From NCBI GenBank assembly GCA_964478625.1, contig CAYZJH010000003.1:1-64000 (forward strand): DNA of 64,000 nt, in the 5' to 3' direction. Under the pieces are notes generated by a model that worked only from the letters and a program-made list of their open reading frames with translations, was not told where the DNA came from and did no database searches. A program made the translations under genes and the position numbers. The stretch is from SKZT01 sp964478625 (GTDB lineage Bacteria > Desulfobacterota > Desulfobacteria > Desulfobacterales > SKZT01). Positions 8,607 through 16,028 of this stretch are shown here, piece by piece (the stretch's first letter is position 1; the number at the start of each line of letters is the position of its first letter).

Positions 8607-8870
8607 ATGGAACAGAACTTACTCAATATCGGGTTCGGAAATGCAGTGGCAGCCGATAGGGTTGTGGCTATTGTATCACCAAACTCCGCACCCATGAAAC
8701 GTCTCAAGGATGAAGCCAAAAAGGAAAAAAGACTTGTGGATGCCACACACGGACGGCGAACCCGCTCAATAATTGTGATGGACAGTAATCATGTGATTCT
8801 TTCGGCCATTCAGGCTGAAACCGTTTCTCAGCGTTTTACCTCCTTAAAATCCGCCAAAGAAACCAAGTAA
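8607..8870 (+). CDS. remA: RemA-like protein (DUF370)
   Basis: An 87-residue protein of the RemA/DUF370 family. LLNIGFGNAVAADRVVAIVS and the basic loop DATHGRRTRSIIVMDSNHVILS are diagnostic. In Bacillus, RemA forms ring oligomers that bind DNA in a histone-like way and activates biofilm and osmoprotection genes; its role in Gram-negative bacteria is little known. I start at 8607, not at an in-frame ATG at 8490, because AGGAGG (8598-8603) lies 3 bases before this ATG and the family length is 85-90 residues. The position between yicC and gmk matches the firmicute order. Confidence 0.88.
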   Translation: MEQNLLNIGFGNAVAADRVVAIVSPNSAPMKRLKDEAKKEKRLVDATHGRRTRSIIVMDSNHVILSAIQAETVSQRFTSLKSAKETK

Positions 8871-8877
8871 ATCAACA

Positions 8878-9474
8878 ATGGGGCAAAAAGAAAAAGCTAA
8901 AATTAAAGAAAATCATGGGAACCTGTTTATCCTGTCAGCACCGTCCGGCGCAGGAAAAACGACCCTCTGCAGAGCTTTGCTTGAAAGATTTCCCGACATT
9001 GTCTATTCAATTTCCTACACTACAAGACCTCCACGGGGAAATGAGATAAATGGGAAGGATTATTTTTTTATCGAAAAAAATGTGTTTGAAGATAAAATCA
9101 AACAAGGCGACTGGGCTGAATGGGCAGAGGTCCACGGCAATTATTACGGTACGTCCCGTCAATTTCTAGTTGCCTCCATGGAAAAAGGGGTTGATATTTT
9201 ACTTGATATCGATGTTCAGGGAACCCGGCGAATTCTTGAACATTTTCCCGATAGTGTAACAATTTTTATCATGCCTCCATCGATGGATATCCTGCGTATC
9301 CGGCTTGAATCCAGGGCTACGGATAGTCAGGAGGTTATCCAGAGGCGACTCAGGGATGCCCGGAAAGAAATCGAGCAGCGTCACATTTATCGGCATATCA
9401 TCATCAATGATAAACTGGAAGATGCTGTAAATTCATTAATCCGAATAGTAACCCTGTACCGGAGTGGGATGTGA
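8878..9474 (+). CDS. gmk: Guanylate kinase
   Basis: Converts GMP and ATP to GDP and ADP in the cytoplasm. The P-loop SAPSGAGKT is at residues 20-28. SYTTRPPRGNEINGKDYFF contains the GMP-binding TTRxPR..E and Y residues, and LLDIDVQGTRRI is the Walker-B-like segment. The 198-residue length is normal, with a slightly extended lysine-rich N-terminus (about 12 residues before the first strand). It overlaps rlmB by 4 bases (GTGA). In many genomes rpoZ follows gmk; here it does not. Confidence 0.97.
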   Translation: MGQKEKAKIKENHGNLFILSAPSGAGKTTLCRALLERFPDIVYSISYTTRPPRGNEINGKDYFFIEKNVFEDKIKQGDWAEWAEVHGNYYGTSRQFLVASMEKGVDILLDIDVQGTRRILEHFPDSVTIFIMPPSMDILRIRLESRATDSQEVIQRRLRDARKEIEQRHIYRHIIINDKLEDAVNSLIRIVTLYRSGM

Positions 9475-10220
9475 CGACAGAAATCCTTTACGGAGTCCAC
9501 CCGGTTCAGGAGGCTCTAAAAGCCGGAAGAAGGAAGTTTTATGAAATATATTTTGCCAGAAATAGTTCTGCGAGCCGTTTGAACGATATTTTAAAAATGT
9601 GCCAAGACCGTGGTATTGCAGTCAAAAAAATTAGATCAGAACAATTGTCGGTTTTGGCAGGTACATCCGAACATCAGGGAATGGGTGCCAAGGTATCGGT
9701 TTATCCCCTTGAAGATTTAAATCAAATCATGAATCCAAAAAGGAACGGGGGGTTCGGTTTGATACTGATGCTGGATCAGGTAGTGGATCCTCGCAATCTT
9801 GGGGCATTGATACGAACGGCGCTGGCAGTCGGTGTTCACGGTGTCATTATACCCAAAGATCGTGCTGCCTCTCCTAGTCCGACTGCTTCGAAAGCCTCTG
9901 CAGGTGCCATGGAACATCTAAAAATGCTTAAAGTGACCAATCTGGCCGAAACGATTAAAAAGATTAAATTGGCTGGTTTTTGGGTTGCCGGGCTGGACAG
10001 TTCCGCTTCAAAATCCGTGTTTGAAAGTGACCTGACAGGTCCTCTGGTGCTTGTTGTCGGTGCCGAGGAAAAGGGGCTCCGCCCCCGGATTAAGGCTTCA
10101 TGCGATTTTCTGGTTTCCATTCCTCAGATTGGTCCCGTAGATTCATTGAACGCATCTGTAGCCGGTGCTGTTGCCATGTATGAAGCGTTTCGACAATGGA
10201 GTCAAAAAAACAAAACCTAA
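9471..10220 (+). CDS. rlmB: 23S rRNA (guanosine-2'-O-)-methyltransferase, RlmB/TrmH family
   Basis: SpoU-family knotted methyltransferase (249 residues) expected to 2'-O-methylate G2251 (E. coli numbering) in the 23S rRNA P-loop using SAM. The N-terminal substrate-binding domain starts with YGVHPVQEALKAGRR. The SPOUT domain has motif 1 (DQVVDPRNLGALIRTA), motif 2 (VGAEEKGLRP) and motif 3 (SIPQIGPVDSLNASVAGAV). The GTG start at 9471 overlaps the gmk stop. The motif spacing and N-terminal domain favour RlmB over TrmL or TrmH. Confidence 0.9.
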   Translation: MTTEILYGVHPVQEALKAGRRKFYEIYFARNSSASRLNDILKMCQDRGIAVKKIRSEQLSVLAGTSEHQGMGAKVSVYPLEDLNQIMNPKRNGGFGLILMLDQVVDPRNLGALIRTALAVGVHGVIIPKDRAASPSPTASKASAGAMEHLKMLKVTNLAETIKKIKLAGFWVAGLDSSASKSVFESDLTGPLVLVVGAEEKGLRPRIKASCDFLVSIPQIGPVDSLNASVAGAVAMYEAFRQWSQKNKT

Positions 10221-10247
10221 TCAACAAGAAATAACAAAGGATAACCC

Positions 10248-11477
10248 ATGGAAAAAGAAAGCAAAATTACAATTAACAACGATGGTTCTTTAAATGTTCC
10301 TGATAATCCGATTATTCCATTTATTGAGGGTGATGGCACAGGGCCGGATATCTGGGCTGCCACACGGCAGGTAGTGGACAGTGCCGTGGAATTTGCCTAC
10401 TCCGGTAAAAAAAAGATCGGATGGAAGGAAATATACGCCGGGGAAAAAGCTTTTGAAAAAACAGGAGAATGGCTTCCAAAAAAAACCCTGGAGGCTATTG
10501 AACAATATGTGGTTGCAATCAAGGGACCTTTGACAACCCCTATCGGTGAGGGAATCAGAAGTATCAATGTAACCATCCGTCAGCAACTCGACCTTTATGC
10601 TTGTGTACGTCCCATCCAATATATCCAACCGACACCCAGCCCGATGAAAAATCCTGAAAAGGTTGATATGGTCGTGTTTCGTGAAAATACCGAAGATGTT
10701 TACGCGGGTATTGAATGGCCGGCTGAGAGCAAGGATGCCAAGCGGGTCATTTCATTTTTGAAAGAACAGATGGGGGCTAACATACCGGAAGGTGCCGGAA
10801 TCGGAATTAAACCGATTAGTGCCAAAAATTCCAAGCGGCTTGTAGCCAAAGCCATTCATTATGCATTGGAAAATGGTAGAAAATCGGTAACACTGATGCA
10901 TAAAGGCAATATCATGAAATTCACCGAGGGGGCTTTTAACCGCTGGGGATACGAAGTGGCTAAAGAGAAGTTTGGTGACAGAACCATCACCGAAAGCGAA
11001 CTCTGGGAACAATTTGATGGAAAACAGCCGGAAAACAAAGTGGTGATTAAAGACCGGATTGCCGATATGTTGTTTCAACAGGTCCTGCTTCGGCCTGATG
11101 AATTCGATGTGATTGCGACTCCGAATCTGAATGGTGATTACATATCTGATGCCTTGGCCGCTCAGGTCGGCGGACTGGGAATGGCCCCCGGGGCCAATAT
11201 CGGAGATCGTTGCGCTTGCTTTGAGGCCACACATGGAACTGCCCCAAAATATGCCAATCTGGATAAGGTGAATCCAAGTTCGCTGATCCTTTCCGGTGCT
11301 ATGATGCTTGACCATATGGGATGGAAAAAGGCATCGGAACTTGTCCGGCAAGGACTTCAGGCTGCCGTCAGGAAAGGCACGGTTACTTACGATTTGGCCC
11401 GTCAGATCCAGGGAGCTACGGAAGTGAAATGCTCCCAATTTGGGATGGTCATTGTGGAGCAAATGAAATGCATTTAA
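10248..11477 (+). CDS. icd: Isocitrate dehydrogenase (NADP-dependent type)
   Basis: Oxidatively decarboxylates isocitrate to 2-oxoglutarate in the TCA cycle. Visible landmarks are IPFIEGDGTGPDIW at the N-terminus, the phosphorylatable/substrate Ser in EGIRSINVTIRQ, the substrate-binding arginines there and in ACVRPI, FRENTEDVYAGIE, the catalytic Lys region, NLNGDYISDALAAQVGG with metal-binding Asp residues, and EATHGTAPKYAN for cofactor binding. The 409-residue length matches the E. coli-like dimeric enzyme. The cofactor choice (NADP versus NAD) was not resolved residue by residue. An AAAGGAT ribosome site precedes the ATG. It may be co-transcribed with rfaE2. Confidence 0.95.
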   Translation: MEKESKITINNDGSLNVPDNPIIPFIEGDGTGPDIWAATRQVVDSAVEFAYSGKKKIGWKEIYAGEKAFEKTGEWLPKKTLEAIEQYVVAIKGPLTTPIGEGIRSINVTIRQQLDLYACVRPIQYIQPTPSPMKNPEKVDMVVFRENTEDVYAGIEWPAESKDAKRVISFLKEQMGANIPEGAGIGIKPISAKNSKRLVAKAIHYALENGRKSVTLMHKGNIMKFTEGAFNRWGYEVAKEKFGDRTITESELWEQFDGKQPENKVVIKDRIADMLFQQVLLRPDEFDVIATPNLNGDYISDALAAQVGGLGMAPGANIGDRCACFEATHGTAPKYANLDKVNPSSLILSGAMMLDHMGWKKASELVRQGLQAAVRKGTVTYDLARQIQGATEVKCSQFGMVIVEQMKCI

Positions 11478-11492
11478 CCCATTGTCCGGGTG

Positions 11493-11999
11493 ATGGCACG
11501 TATGGAAAAAATTGTTGATTCCAATGATTTGAAAAACCGGTTGGATGACCTTCGGCGACTTGGAAACCGGGTTGTTTTTACAAACGGCTGCTTTGATATA
11601 TTGCACGCAGGACATGTCCGGTATCTGACTGAAGCCAGGTCTTACGGGGATATTTTGGTGGTCGGTTTAAATTCCGATCAATCCGTCAGATTAATCAAAG
11701 GTGAAAAACGTCCCATTATTCCCGAACTGCAAAGGGCCGAGGTACTGGCAGGTCTTTGGTGTGTGGATTATGTGACACTCTTTCACGAGACAGATCCATT
11801 GGGACTCATTGAAATCCTCAAACCTGATATTCTGGTCAAAGGTGCGGATTGGCCTGAGGACCGAATTATAGGTGGGGAAATCGTTACCGGTCGGGGAGGA
11901 AAGGTGATCCGGGTTCGGATGGTTCCGGGTGTTTCTACATCGGCAATTATTGATAAGATCTGTAAGGTTTACGGAAATCAGAAAGGAAAAATTTGCTGA
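11493..11999 (+). CDS. rfaE2: D-glycero-beta-D-manno-heptose 1-phosphate adenylyltransferase
   Basis: Cytidylyltransferase-fold enzyme corresponding to the C-terminal half of HldE (stand-alone RfaE2/HldC). It makes ADP-heptose for the LPS inner core. The nucleotide-binding motif is TNGCFDILHAGHVRYL with the HxGH signature. KGADWPEDRIIGGE and VPGVSTSAIIDKI (an ISSTxxI-like motif) lie near the end. The start is uncertain among GTG 11490, ATG 11493 and ATG 11502, none with a clear ribosome site. The kinase half (hldE1) is not in this window. It links functionally to the WaaC heptosyltransferase at about 29.9 kb. Confidence 0.9.
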   Translation: MARMEKIVDSNDLKNRLDDLRRLGNRVVFTNGCFDILHAGHVRYLTEARSYGDILVVGLNSDQSVRLIKGEKRPIIPELQRAEVLAGLWCVDYVTLFHETDPLGLIEILKPDILVKGADWPEDRIIGGEIVTGRGGKVIRVRMVPGVSTSAIIDKICKVYGNQKGKIC

Positions 12000-12784
12000 T
12001 TAAACGCAAGGGCGGGTTGTCATTTTTTCAGTTTTTAAATTTGAGTCGATATTCAAAAATCCACCACGGAATTTTTACCAGAAAAGGGGGGGTCAGCCCA
12101 AAACCATTTGATAGTCTGAATATTAGTTTCGGAGTGGGGGATGACCCCGAACATGTGGACAAGAATCGAAAGATGATGGCCGAATGTTTCGGAATAGAGG
12201 CAAAGAACAATTCCATGATCTTTCTTAAACAAGTTCATTCGGATCATGTTTGTGTTCTCGCAAGGGAATCAGTGCCAAAGAAGTCGAAAAACAATCCTGA
12301 AATGGTTTTGAGCGGAGATGCTGTCATCACAAATATTCCGGAAAAAAACCTTGTCATTCAGGTGGCCGACTGCCAGGCGATTCTTCTCTATGATCCTCAA
12401 CAACATGTAATTGCCAATATCCATTCGGGTTGGAGAGGAAGTATCCTCAATATTGTTGGAAAGACCGTGAAGGTGATGAACCGTGTTTTCAGGTCGGATC
12501 CCAGAGATATCCTGGCGGGTATTGGACCGTCTCTTGGGCCGTGTTGTTCGGAATTCGTTAATTATCGAACTGAGATTCCGAGCAGTTTGTGGAAATACAG
12601 AATTCACGGAAACCGTTTTGATTTTTGGAATATCAGCCGGGATCAGATGAAATCGGAAGGTATTTTAGGTGAGAATATTGAGAAAAGCGGAATATGCACA
12701 AAATGCAGTACCGACTTATTCTTTTCGTACAGGGGTGAGCAAGTAACAGGAAGGTTTTCCGCGGTATTAGGCCTTAGACAATAG
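11993..12784 (+). CDS. pgeF: Purine nucleoside phosphorylase/peptidoglycan editing factor (YfiH/PgeF family)
   Basis: A 263-residue member of the multicopper polyphenol oxidase-like family (YfiH, PgeF, LACC1-like). The landmarks are HGIFTRKGGVS, KQVHSDHV, ADCQAILLYD and HSGWRGSILNI, which bring together the conserved His and Cys zinc ligands. Related enzymes act on adenosine and inosine (phosphorolysis, deamination); in E. coli it prevents mis-incorporation of serine in peptidoglycan. It overlaps rfaE2 by 7 bases and most likely starts with TTG at 11993. Which of the two proposed functions applies here cannot be told. Confidence 0.88.
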   Translation: MLIKRKGGLSFFQFLNLSRYSKIHHGIFTRKGGVSPKPFDSLNISFGVGDDPEHVDKNRKMMAECFGIEAKNNSMIFLKQVHSDHVCVLARESVPKKSKNNPEMVLSGDAVITNIPEKNLVIQVADCQAILLYDPQQHVIANIHSGWRGSILNIVGKTVKVMNRVFRSDPRDILAGIGPSLGPCCSEFVNYRTEIPSSLWKYRIHGNRFDFWNISRDQMKSEGILGENIEKSGICTKCSTDLFFSYRGEQVTGRFSAVLGLRQ

Positions 12785-12864
12785 ATAAAAGTTAGCTTGC
12801 CTTTGCAATTTTACATTGACTTGATTTAATTCCTGTGTTAGATGGCTTTTCCCAACAGGGTGAG

Positions 12865-12916
12865 TCCCGAAGTCCTGTTTTAGTAGAAATTGGATCGGGA
12901 ATGACTGGGACTTCGG
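12865..12916 (+). promoter_or_regulatory. Competing hairpins upstream of the atp genes
   Basis: The 151-base gap before atpZ holds a weak promoter candidate (TTGACT with a 17-base spacer to TAGATG, starting near 12816). It also contains two mutually exclusive stems: CCGAAGTCC (12867-12875) with GGACTTCGG (12908-12916), a perfect 9-bp pair, and TCCCGA (12865-12870) with TCGGGA (12895-12900). The first stem ends 19 bases before the atpZ start. This would suit a leader that modulates translation, but no ligand or known riboswitch consensus is visible. Confidence 0.4.
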
Positions 12917-12935
12917 AGCGGTAAGGTTCTTTTGC

Positions 12936-13160
12936 ATGAAGAGAGAAACCAGGCGTTATTTAAGAGAACTGGCTTTTTACAGTAGTATCGGACTATCGTT
13001 AGCTCTGTCCATATTTATCGGTTTGGCCATAGGCGTTTATCTGGATCGACATGTATTTGATACATCGCCCTGGTTCACGATTATTTGCCTGATACTAGGC
13101 ATATTTGCCGGTTATAGGAACATAGGGTTGGCAATAAAAAAAGCCAAAAAGTTAGAATAA
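12936..13160 (+). CDS. atpZ: AtpZ/AtpI-family ATP synthase accessory membrane protein
   Basis: A 74-residue protein with two predicted membrane helices (residues about 15-35 and 45-62) and a charged C-terminus. The GVYLDRHVF...SPWFTIICLILGIFAG pattern matches the AtpZ/F0F1-ATPase subunit family (PF09527), which forms a channel or assembly factor with AtpI. It is the first gene of the atp block and lies 23 bases before atpI. It is small but well supported by its order in the operon. Confidence 0.82.
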   Translation: MKRETRRYLRELAFYSSIGLSLALSIFIGLAIGVYLDRHVFDTSPWFTIICLILGIFAGYRNIGLAIKKAKKLE

Positions 13161-13183
13161 AAACAGGTAGCTCATTCAGATCT

Positions 13184-13549
13184 ATGAACATTCAAAAACG
13201 CATTTTAAAATGTGTCACGCGGACTAATTGGATATTGTTTTTTCTGTTGACGGTCTGTGGATTCCTGTTTTTTGCCCAATCTTTTGCTTTGGGCATCTTT
13301 TTTGGGGGACTCATTGTAACGGTTAATTTTCATTTGTTGGCCCGCACCCTGAAAAAGGCGTTGACTCCTCCCCATTTAAGTTCTCACAGGGTGGCGTTGG
13401 TAAAGTATTATATCCGCTTTGTCGTAAGCGGTCTAATTATTTTCGTGCTGATAGCAAAACACATTGTTGATCCGCTGGGCCTTTTTGTCGGTCTATCATT
13501 GGTGGTGGCAAGCATTTTTTTTGCGACAGTGTGTGAACTAAAAACCTAA
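13184..13549 (+). CDS. atpI: ATP synthase subunit I (AtpI)
   Basis: A 121-residue membrane protein with four predicted helices in two hairpins, typical of the ATP synthase I chain (PF03899). AtpI helps assemble the c-ring. The basic segment between helices 2 and 3 (ARTLKKALTPPH) is a family feature. It sits directly between atpZ and atpB, 21 bases ahead of the latter. Sequence conservation in this family is low, so the operon order is the main support. Confidence 0.85.
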   Translation: MNIQKRILKCVTRTNWILFFLLTVCGFLFFAQSFALGIFFGGLIVTVNFHLLARTLKKALTPPHLSSHRVALVKYYIRFVVSGLIIFVLIAKHIVDPLGLFVGLSLVVASIFFATVCELKT

Positions 13550-13570
13550 TTCTTAAGGAGGCAACTTAAG

Positions 13571-14260
13571 GTGGAACATCCCTATCTCTATTTCGTAACC
13601 GTTTTTGAACTGATCGGGCTTGGGCACTTTGCGCATCATTATCCCCATGTAGTTTACACATGGGTGGTGATGGGCATGTTGGTCATTTTCGGCATTCTTG
13701 CCACCAAAGGGATTCAGATGATTCCGAACAAGGGCCAGAATGTATTCGAAATTCTTATCAGTGCACTCGAAGATTTCATGGTGGATATCACCGGTGAGGA
13801 GGGGCGTTGGTTGTTTCCATTACTGGCGACCGTGTTCATTTTCATTTTCCTTTCCAATTTGGTCGGTCTTGTTCCCGGATTCTTTCCTCCGACGGGAAGT
13901 CTGAACACAACAGCAGCCTGTGCTCTGACCGTGGTTATTTTTACCCATGTGATCGGTTTCATGTATCATGGTGCCAAGTACATCAAACATTTTATGGGAC
14001 CTGTCTGGTGGATGATCCCCATTATTTTTCCTGTTGAACTCATTGGTCATCTTGCCAGGATCTTATCCCTGTCTTTTCGTCTTTTCGGAAACATCATGGG
14101 TAAAGAACTGGTTCTTACCATTCTTTTCGGTTTGGCAGGGGCGTTTTTCGCACCGTTTCCGATTATGGTACTGGGTATTTTCGTTTCTCTGGTTCAGGCG
14201 TTCGTTTTTTTCCTTCTCTCAATTATGTACTTTACCGGCGCCATGGAACACGCCCACTAA
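13571..14260 (+). CDS. atpB: ATP synthase F0 subunit a
   Basis: Membrane subunit a (229 residues), which forms the ion half-channels against the c-ring. The fifth-helix signature is present: ELIGHLARILSLSFRLFGNI, where the Arg of SFRLFGN is the essential arginine. About five or six hydrophobic helices are visible. The start is GTG at 13571, 9 bases after AAGGAGG (13555-13561). atpE follows after 126 bases. F1 genes and the b subunit are not in this window; a split F0/F1 arrangement is known from many Desulfobacterota. Confidence 0.96.
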   Translation: MEHPYLYFVTVFELIGLGHFAHHYPHVVYTWVVMGMLVIFGILATKGIQMIPNKGQNVFEILISALEDFMVDITGEEGRWLFPLLATVFIFIFLSNLVGLVPGFFPPTGSLNTTAACALTVVIFTHVIGFMYHGAKYIKHFMGPVWWMIPIIFPVELIGHLARILSLSFRLFGNIMGKELVLTILFGLAGAFFAPFPIMVLGIFVSLVQAFVFFLLSIMYFTGAMEHAH

Positions 14261-14386
14261 ACAATTACTGTAACAGTATGTGATTCGATTTGTGTCAGCC
14301 TGTTATTTTAATATCATAGCTTTTAATGGGAAATTGGAAGAAGCTGTTGTTTAATTTATTAACTATCAGAAGGAGGTAGAGTAAGT

Positions 14387-14662
14387 ATGGAGGCGTTACA
14401 ATTTTTTATCGCTGCGGTAACTGCTGCAGGTTTCGGTATGGCCATTGCTGCTTTCGGATGTGGTATCGGTATGGGTCTTGGTATCAAATCCGCTGTTGAA
14501 GGTATCGCAAGAAACCCTGAATCGTCAGGTAAAGTGACGGTAACCTTGTTGATTGGTTTGGCCATGATTGAGTCTGTTGCAATTTACACACTGGTTATTG
14601 CACTGATCCTCATTTATGCACATCCCGAAGCCGGCACGATCTCAGGACTGCTGGGCGGTTGA
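14387..14662 (+). CDS. atpE: ATP synthase F0 subunit c
   Basis: A 91-residue hairpin of two helices forming the rotor ring. Helix 1 has the G-x-G repeat (GCGIGMGLG, residues 24-32). The polar loop is ARNPE (41-45), which contacts F1. The ion-binding carboxylate is Glu62 in helix 2 (MIESVAIY), followed by Ser63. In the Na+-type ring of Ilyobacter a Gln in helix 1 binds Na+; the aligned position here is Met29, so the Na+ signature is incomplete and proton use is more likely. An AGGAGG site precedes the ATG. A strong terminator follows. Confidence 0.97.
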   Translation: MEALQFFIAAVTAAGFGMAIAAFGCGIGMGLGIKSAVEGIARNPESSGKVTVTLLIGLAMIESVAIYTLVIALILIYAHPEAGTISGLLGG

Positions 14663-14694
14663 TAAGCGTTTCTCCTTAAAAACGTTTTCTGTAC

Positions 14695-14739
14695 AAATAG
14701 GGCGGCAACCCATTACTGAGGGGGCTGCCCTATTTTTTT
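14695..14739 (+). terminator. Intrinsic terminator after atpE
   Basis: A 12-bp stem pairs 14695-14706 (AAATAGGGCGGC) with GGCTGCCCTATTT (one G-U pair), and a run of seven T closes it. It lies 33 bases after the atpE stop and ends the F0 operon. Confidence 0.9.
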
Positions 14740-14820
14740 GCACAGGTTCGTCTTGCAAACCGCTTTTACAAATCTTAAACTAAACAATAAAAAAACGACA
14801 ACCATTCAGGGAGATATGCA

Positions 14821-14985
14821 ATGACGGATGAAACGGAAAAAAAAACGAATGATTGTGTGATGAAATGCCCGGAGTGCAGCCAGCAAATCAATGTATGCCG
14901 TTCGAGGATCAAACCGGCCAAAGATCCGGTTTGCCCGGGTTGCGGAGCGACTCTGGTGCCGTTAACTAAACCGGAAAAGTCTTGA
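14821..14985 (+). CDS. Small zinc-ribbon protein (54 residues)
   Basis: A short reading frame from ATG 14821 to TGA 14983-14985. It carries two CxxC pairs at Cys16/Cys19 (KCPECSQ) and Cys38/Cys41 (VCPGCGA), the spacing of a zinc ribbon. The ends are charged and probably flexible. GGGAG lies about 8 bases before the start. The next gene begins 13 bases after the stop, so the two are probably co-transcribed. No specific family is recognised. Roles in binding RNA, DNA or a protein partner are all possible. Confidence 0.7.
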   Translation: MTDETEKKTNDCVMKCPECSQQINVCRSRIKPAKDPVCPGCGATLVPLTKPEKS

Positions 14986-14998
14986 GGAAGTGAAAATA

Positions 14999-15385
14999 AT
15001 GGGGAACTGGATACCTTTTGCAGAAGGCGAATATTGGGTGGAAAGGGCCTATGTGATGACTTCCGATCAGATTGCCACACCTTTGGAAGAAGCAACTCTT
15101 GAGATTTATACCGGAAGAGATGGTATCCGGCGTATGAGGGGAAGTGCCAAGGTGAAAAACATCATGATTGTTAAACTTTTGGAAGATACCGATGATTTGC
15201 ATCTTCTGCTGGACCTTGGAGACGAATTCAAATATTATATGGAACACCCTGAGATTCAGGCAGGCAAGGTCTTTTCTCCTCATGTAAAAGCCGTGTTGAA
15301 ATTCAGCCCTCAAAACCAATGGAAACAACTGTCAATTGAGGAGTTTAATTCCGTTATCAAAGGCCTTCAATTTGTTGAGGAATGA
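14999..15385 (+). CDS. Conserved-looking hypothetical protein
   Basis: A soluble protein of 128 residues from the ATG at 14999. GAGGAA (14984-14989) lies 9 bases before this ATG, so I prefer it to the GTG at 14990. No signal peptide, membrane helix, cysteine cluster or catalytic motif is visible. The N-terminal half has alternating strands (ATLEIYTG, AKVKNIMIVKLLED) and the middle is rich in acidic residues and aromatic side chains (LGDEFKYYMEHPE). I do not recognise the family. It lies between a zinc-ribbon gene and an HD-domain gene on the same strand. Confidence 0.6.
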   Translation: MGNWIPFAEGEYWVERAYVMTSDQIATPLEEATLEIYTGRDGIRRMRGSAKVKNIMIVKLLEDTDDLHLLLDLGDEFKYYMEHPEIQAGKVFSPHVKAVLKFSPQNQWKQLSIEEFNSVIKGLQFVEE

Positions 15386-15437
15386 TATTGCAGGGAAACG
15401 GAAAGGATTGACACCACGGAAATTGGAAAGGATCATT

Positions 15438-16019
15438 ATGCTATCAGGCATTCCCACCAGAGAGGAAGCATTGGAACTGCTGAAGAAATATAATAAGTCC
15501 GAAAGTCTTATTAAACATGCTTTGGCGGTAGAAGGAGTCATGAGGTATTGTGCAAGAAAACGGGGACAGGATGAGGAGAAGTGGGGTATTGTCGGTTTAA
15601 TTCATGATTTGGATTATGAAAAATATCCGGAACAACATTGCAAAAAAACCGAGGAAATTCTCAGAGAAAACAACTGGCCTGATGAGTATATCCGGGCCGC
15701 GGTCAGTCATGGATGGGGAATTTGTACTGATGTGGAACCGAAAAGCGAAATGGAGAAGGTGCTTTTTGCAATTGACGAACTGACTGGATTGGTCTTTACA
15801 ACGGCTTTGGTGAGGCCCTCGAAAAGCGTGTTGGATATGAAGCCCAAATCGGTGAAAAACAAATGGAAAGACAAACGTTTTGCGGCGGGTGTTGACCGTT
15901 CCATTATTGAAAAAGGAGCTGAGATGCTGGGAACTCAGGTCTCGGATTTGATTGCCGATACGATCATGGGAATGCGTGAGGTGGCCGAGGAGATCGGTCT
16001 GAAAGGAGATTGCGTATGA
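15438..16019 (+). CDS. HD domain protein, putative metal-dependent phosphohydrolase
   Basis: A 193-residue single-domain HD protein. The metal ligands can be followed: His in LIKHALAVEGVM, the HD pair in GLIHDLDYEKYPEQH, a third His in AVSHGWG, and the distal Asp in FAIDELTGL. This set supports a phosphohydrolase acting on a nucleotide or similar phosphate. I start at the ATG at 15438 because GGAAAGGATC precedes it and the upstream part of the open frame overlaps the previous gene. The substrate is unknown. Stand-alone proteins of this type are common in anaerobes. Confidence 0.82.
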   Translation: MLSGIPTREEALELLKKYNKSESLIKHALAVEGVMRYCARKRGQDEEKWGIVGLIHDLDYEKYPEQHCKKTEEILRENNWPDEYIRAAVSHGWGICTDVEPKSEMEKVLFAIDELTGLVFTTALVRPSKSVLDMKPKSVKNKWKDKRFAAGVDRSIIEKGAEMLGTQVSDLIADTIMGMREVAEEIGLKGDCV

Positions 16020-16028
16020 TAATATGAT

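Noticed and set aside
10752..11615. 287-codon minus-strand frame opposite icd
   Set aside because: It runs across conserved icd and rfaE2 codons and shows no known domain; long antisense frames are common over conserved genes.
14261..14386. Possible missing atpF or other gene between atpB and atpE
   Set aside because: The 126 bases hold no convincing frame and lead to a normal ribosome site for atpE.
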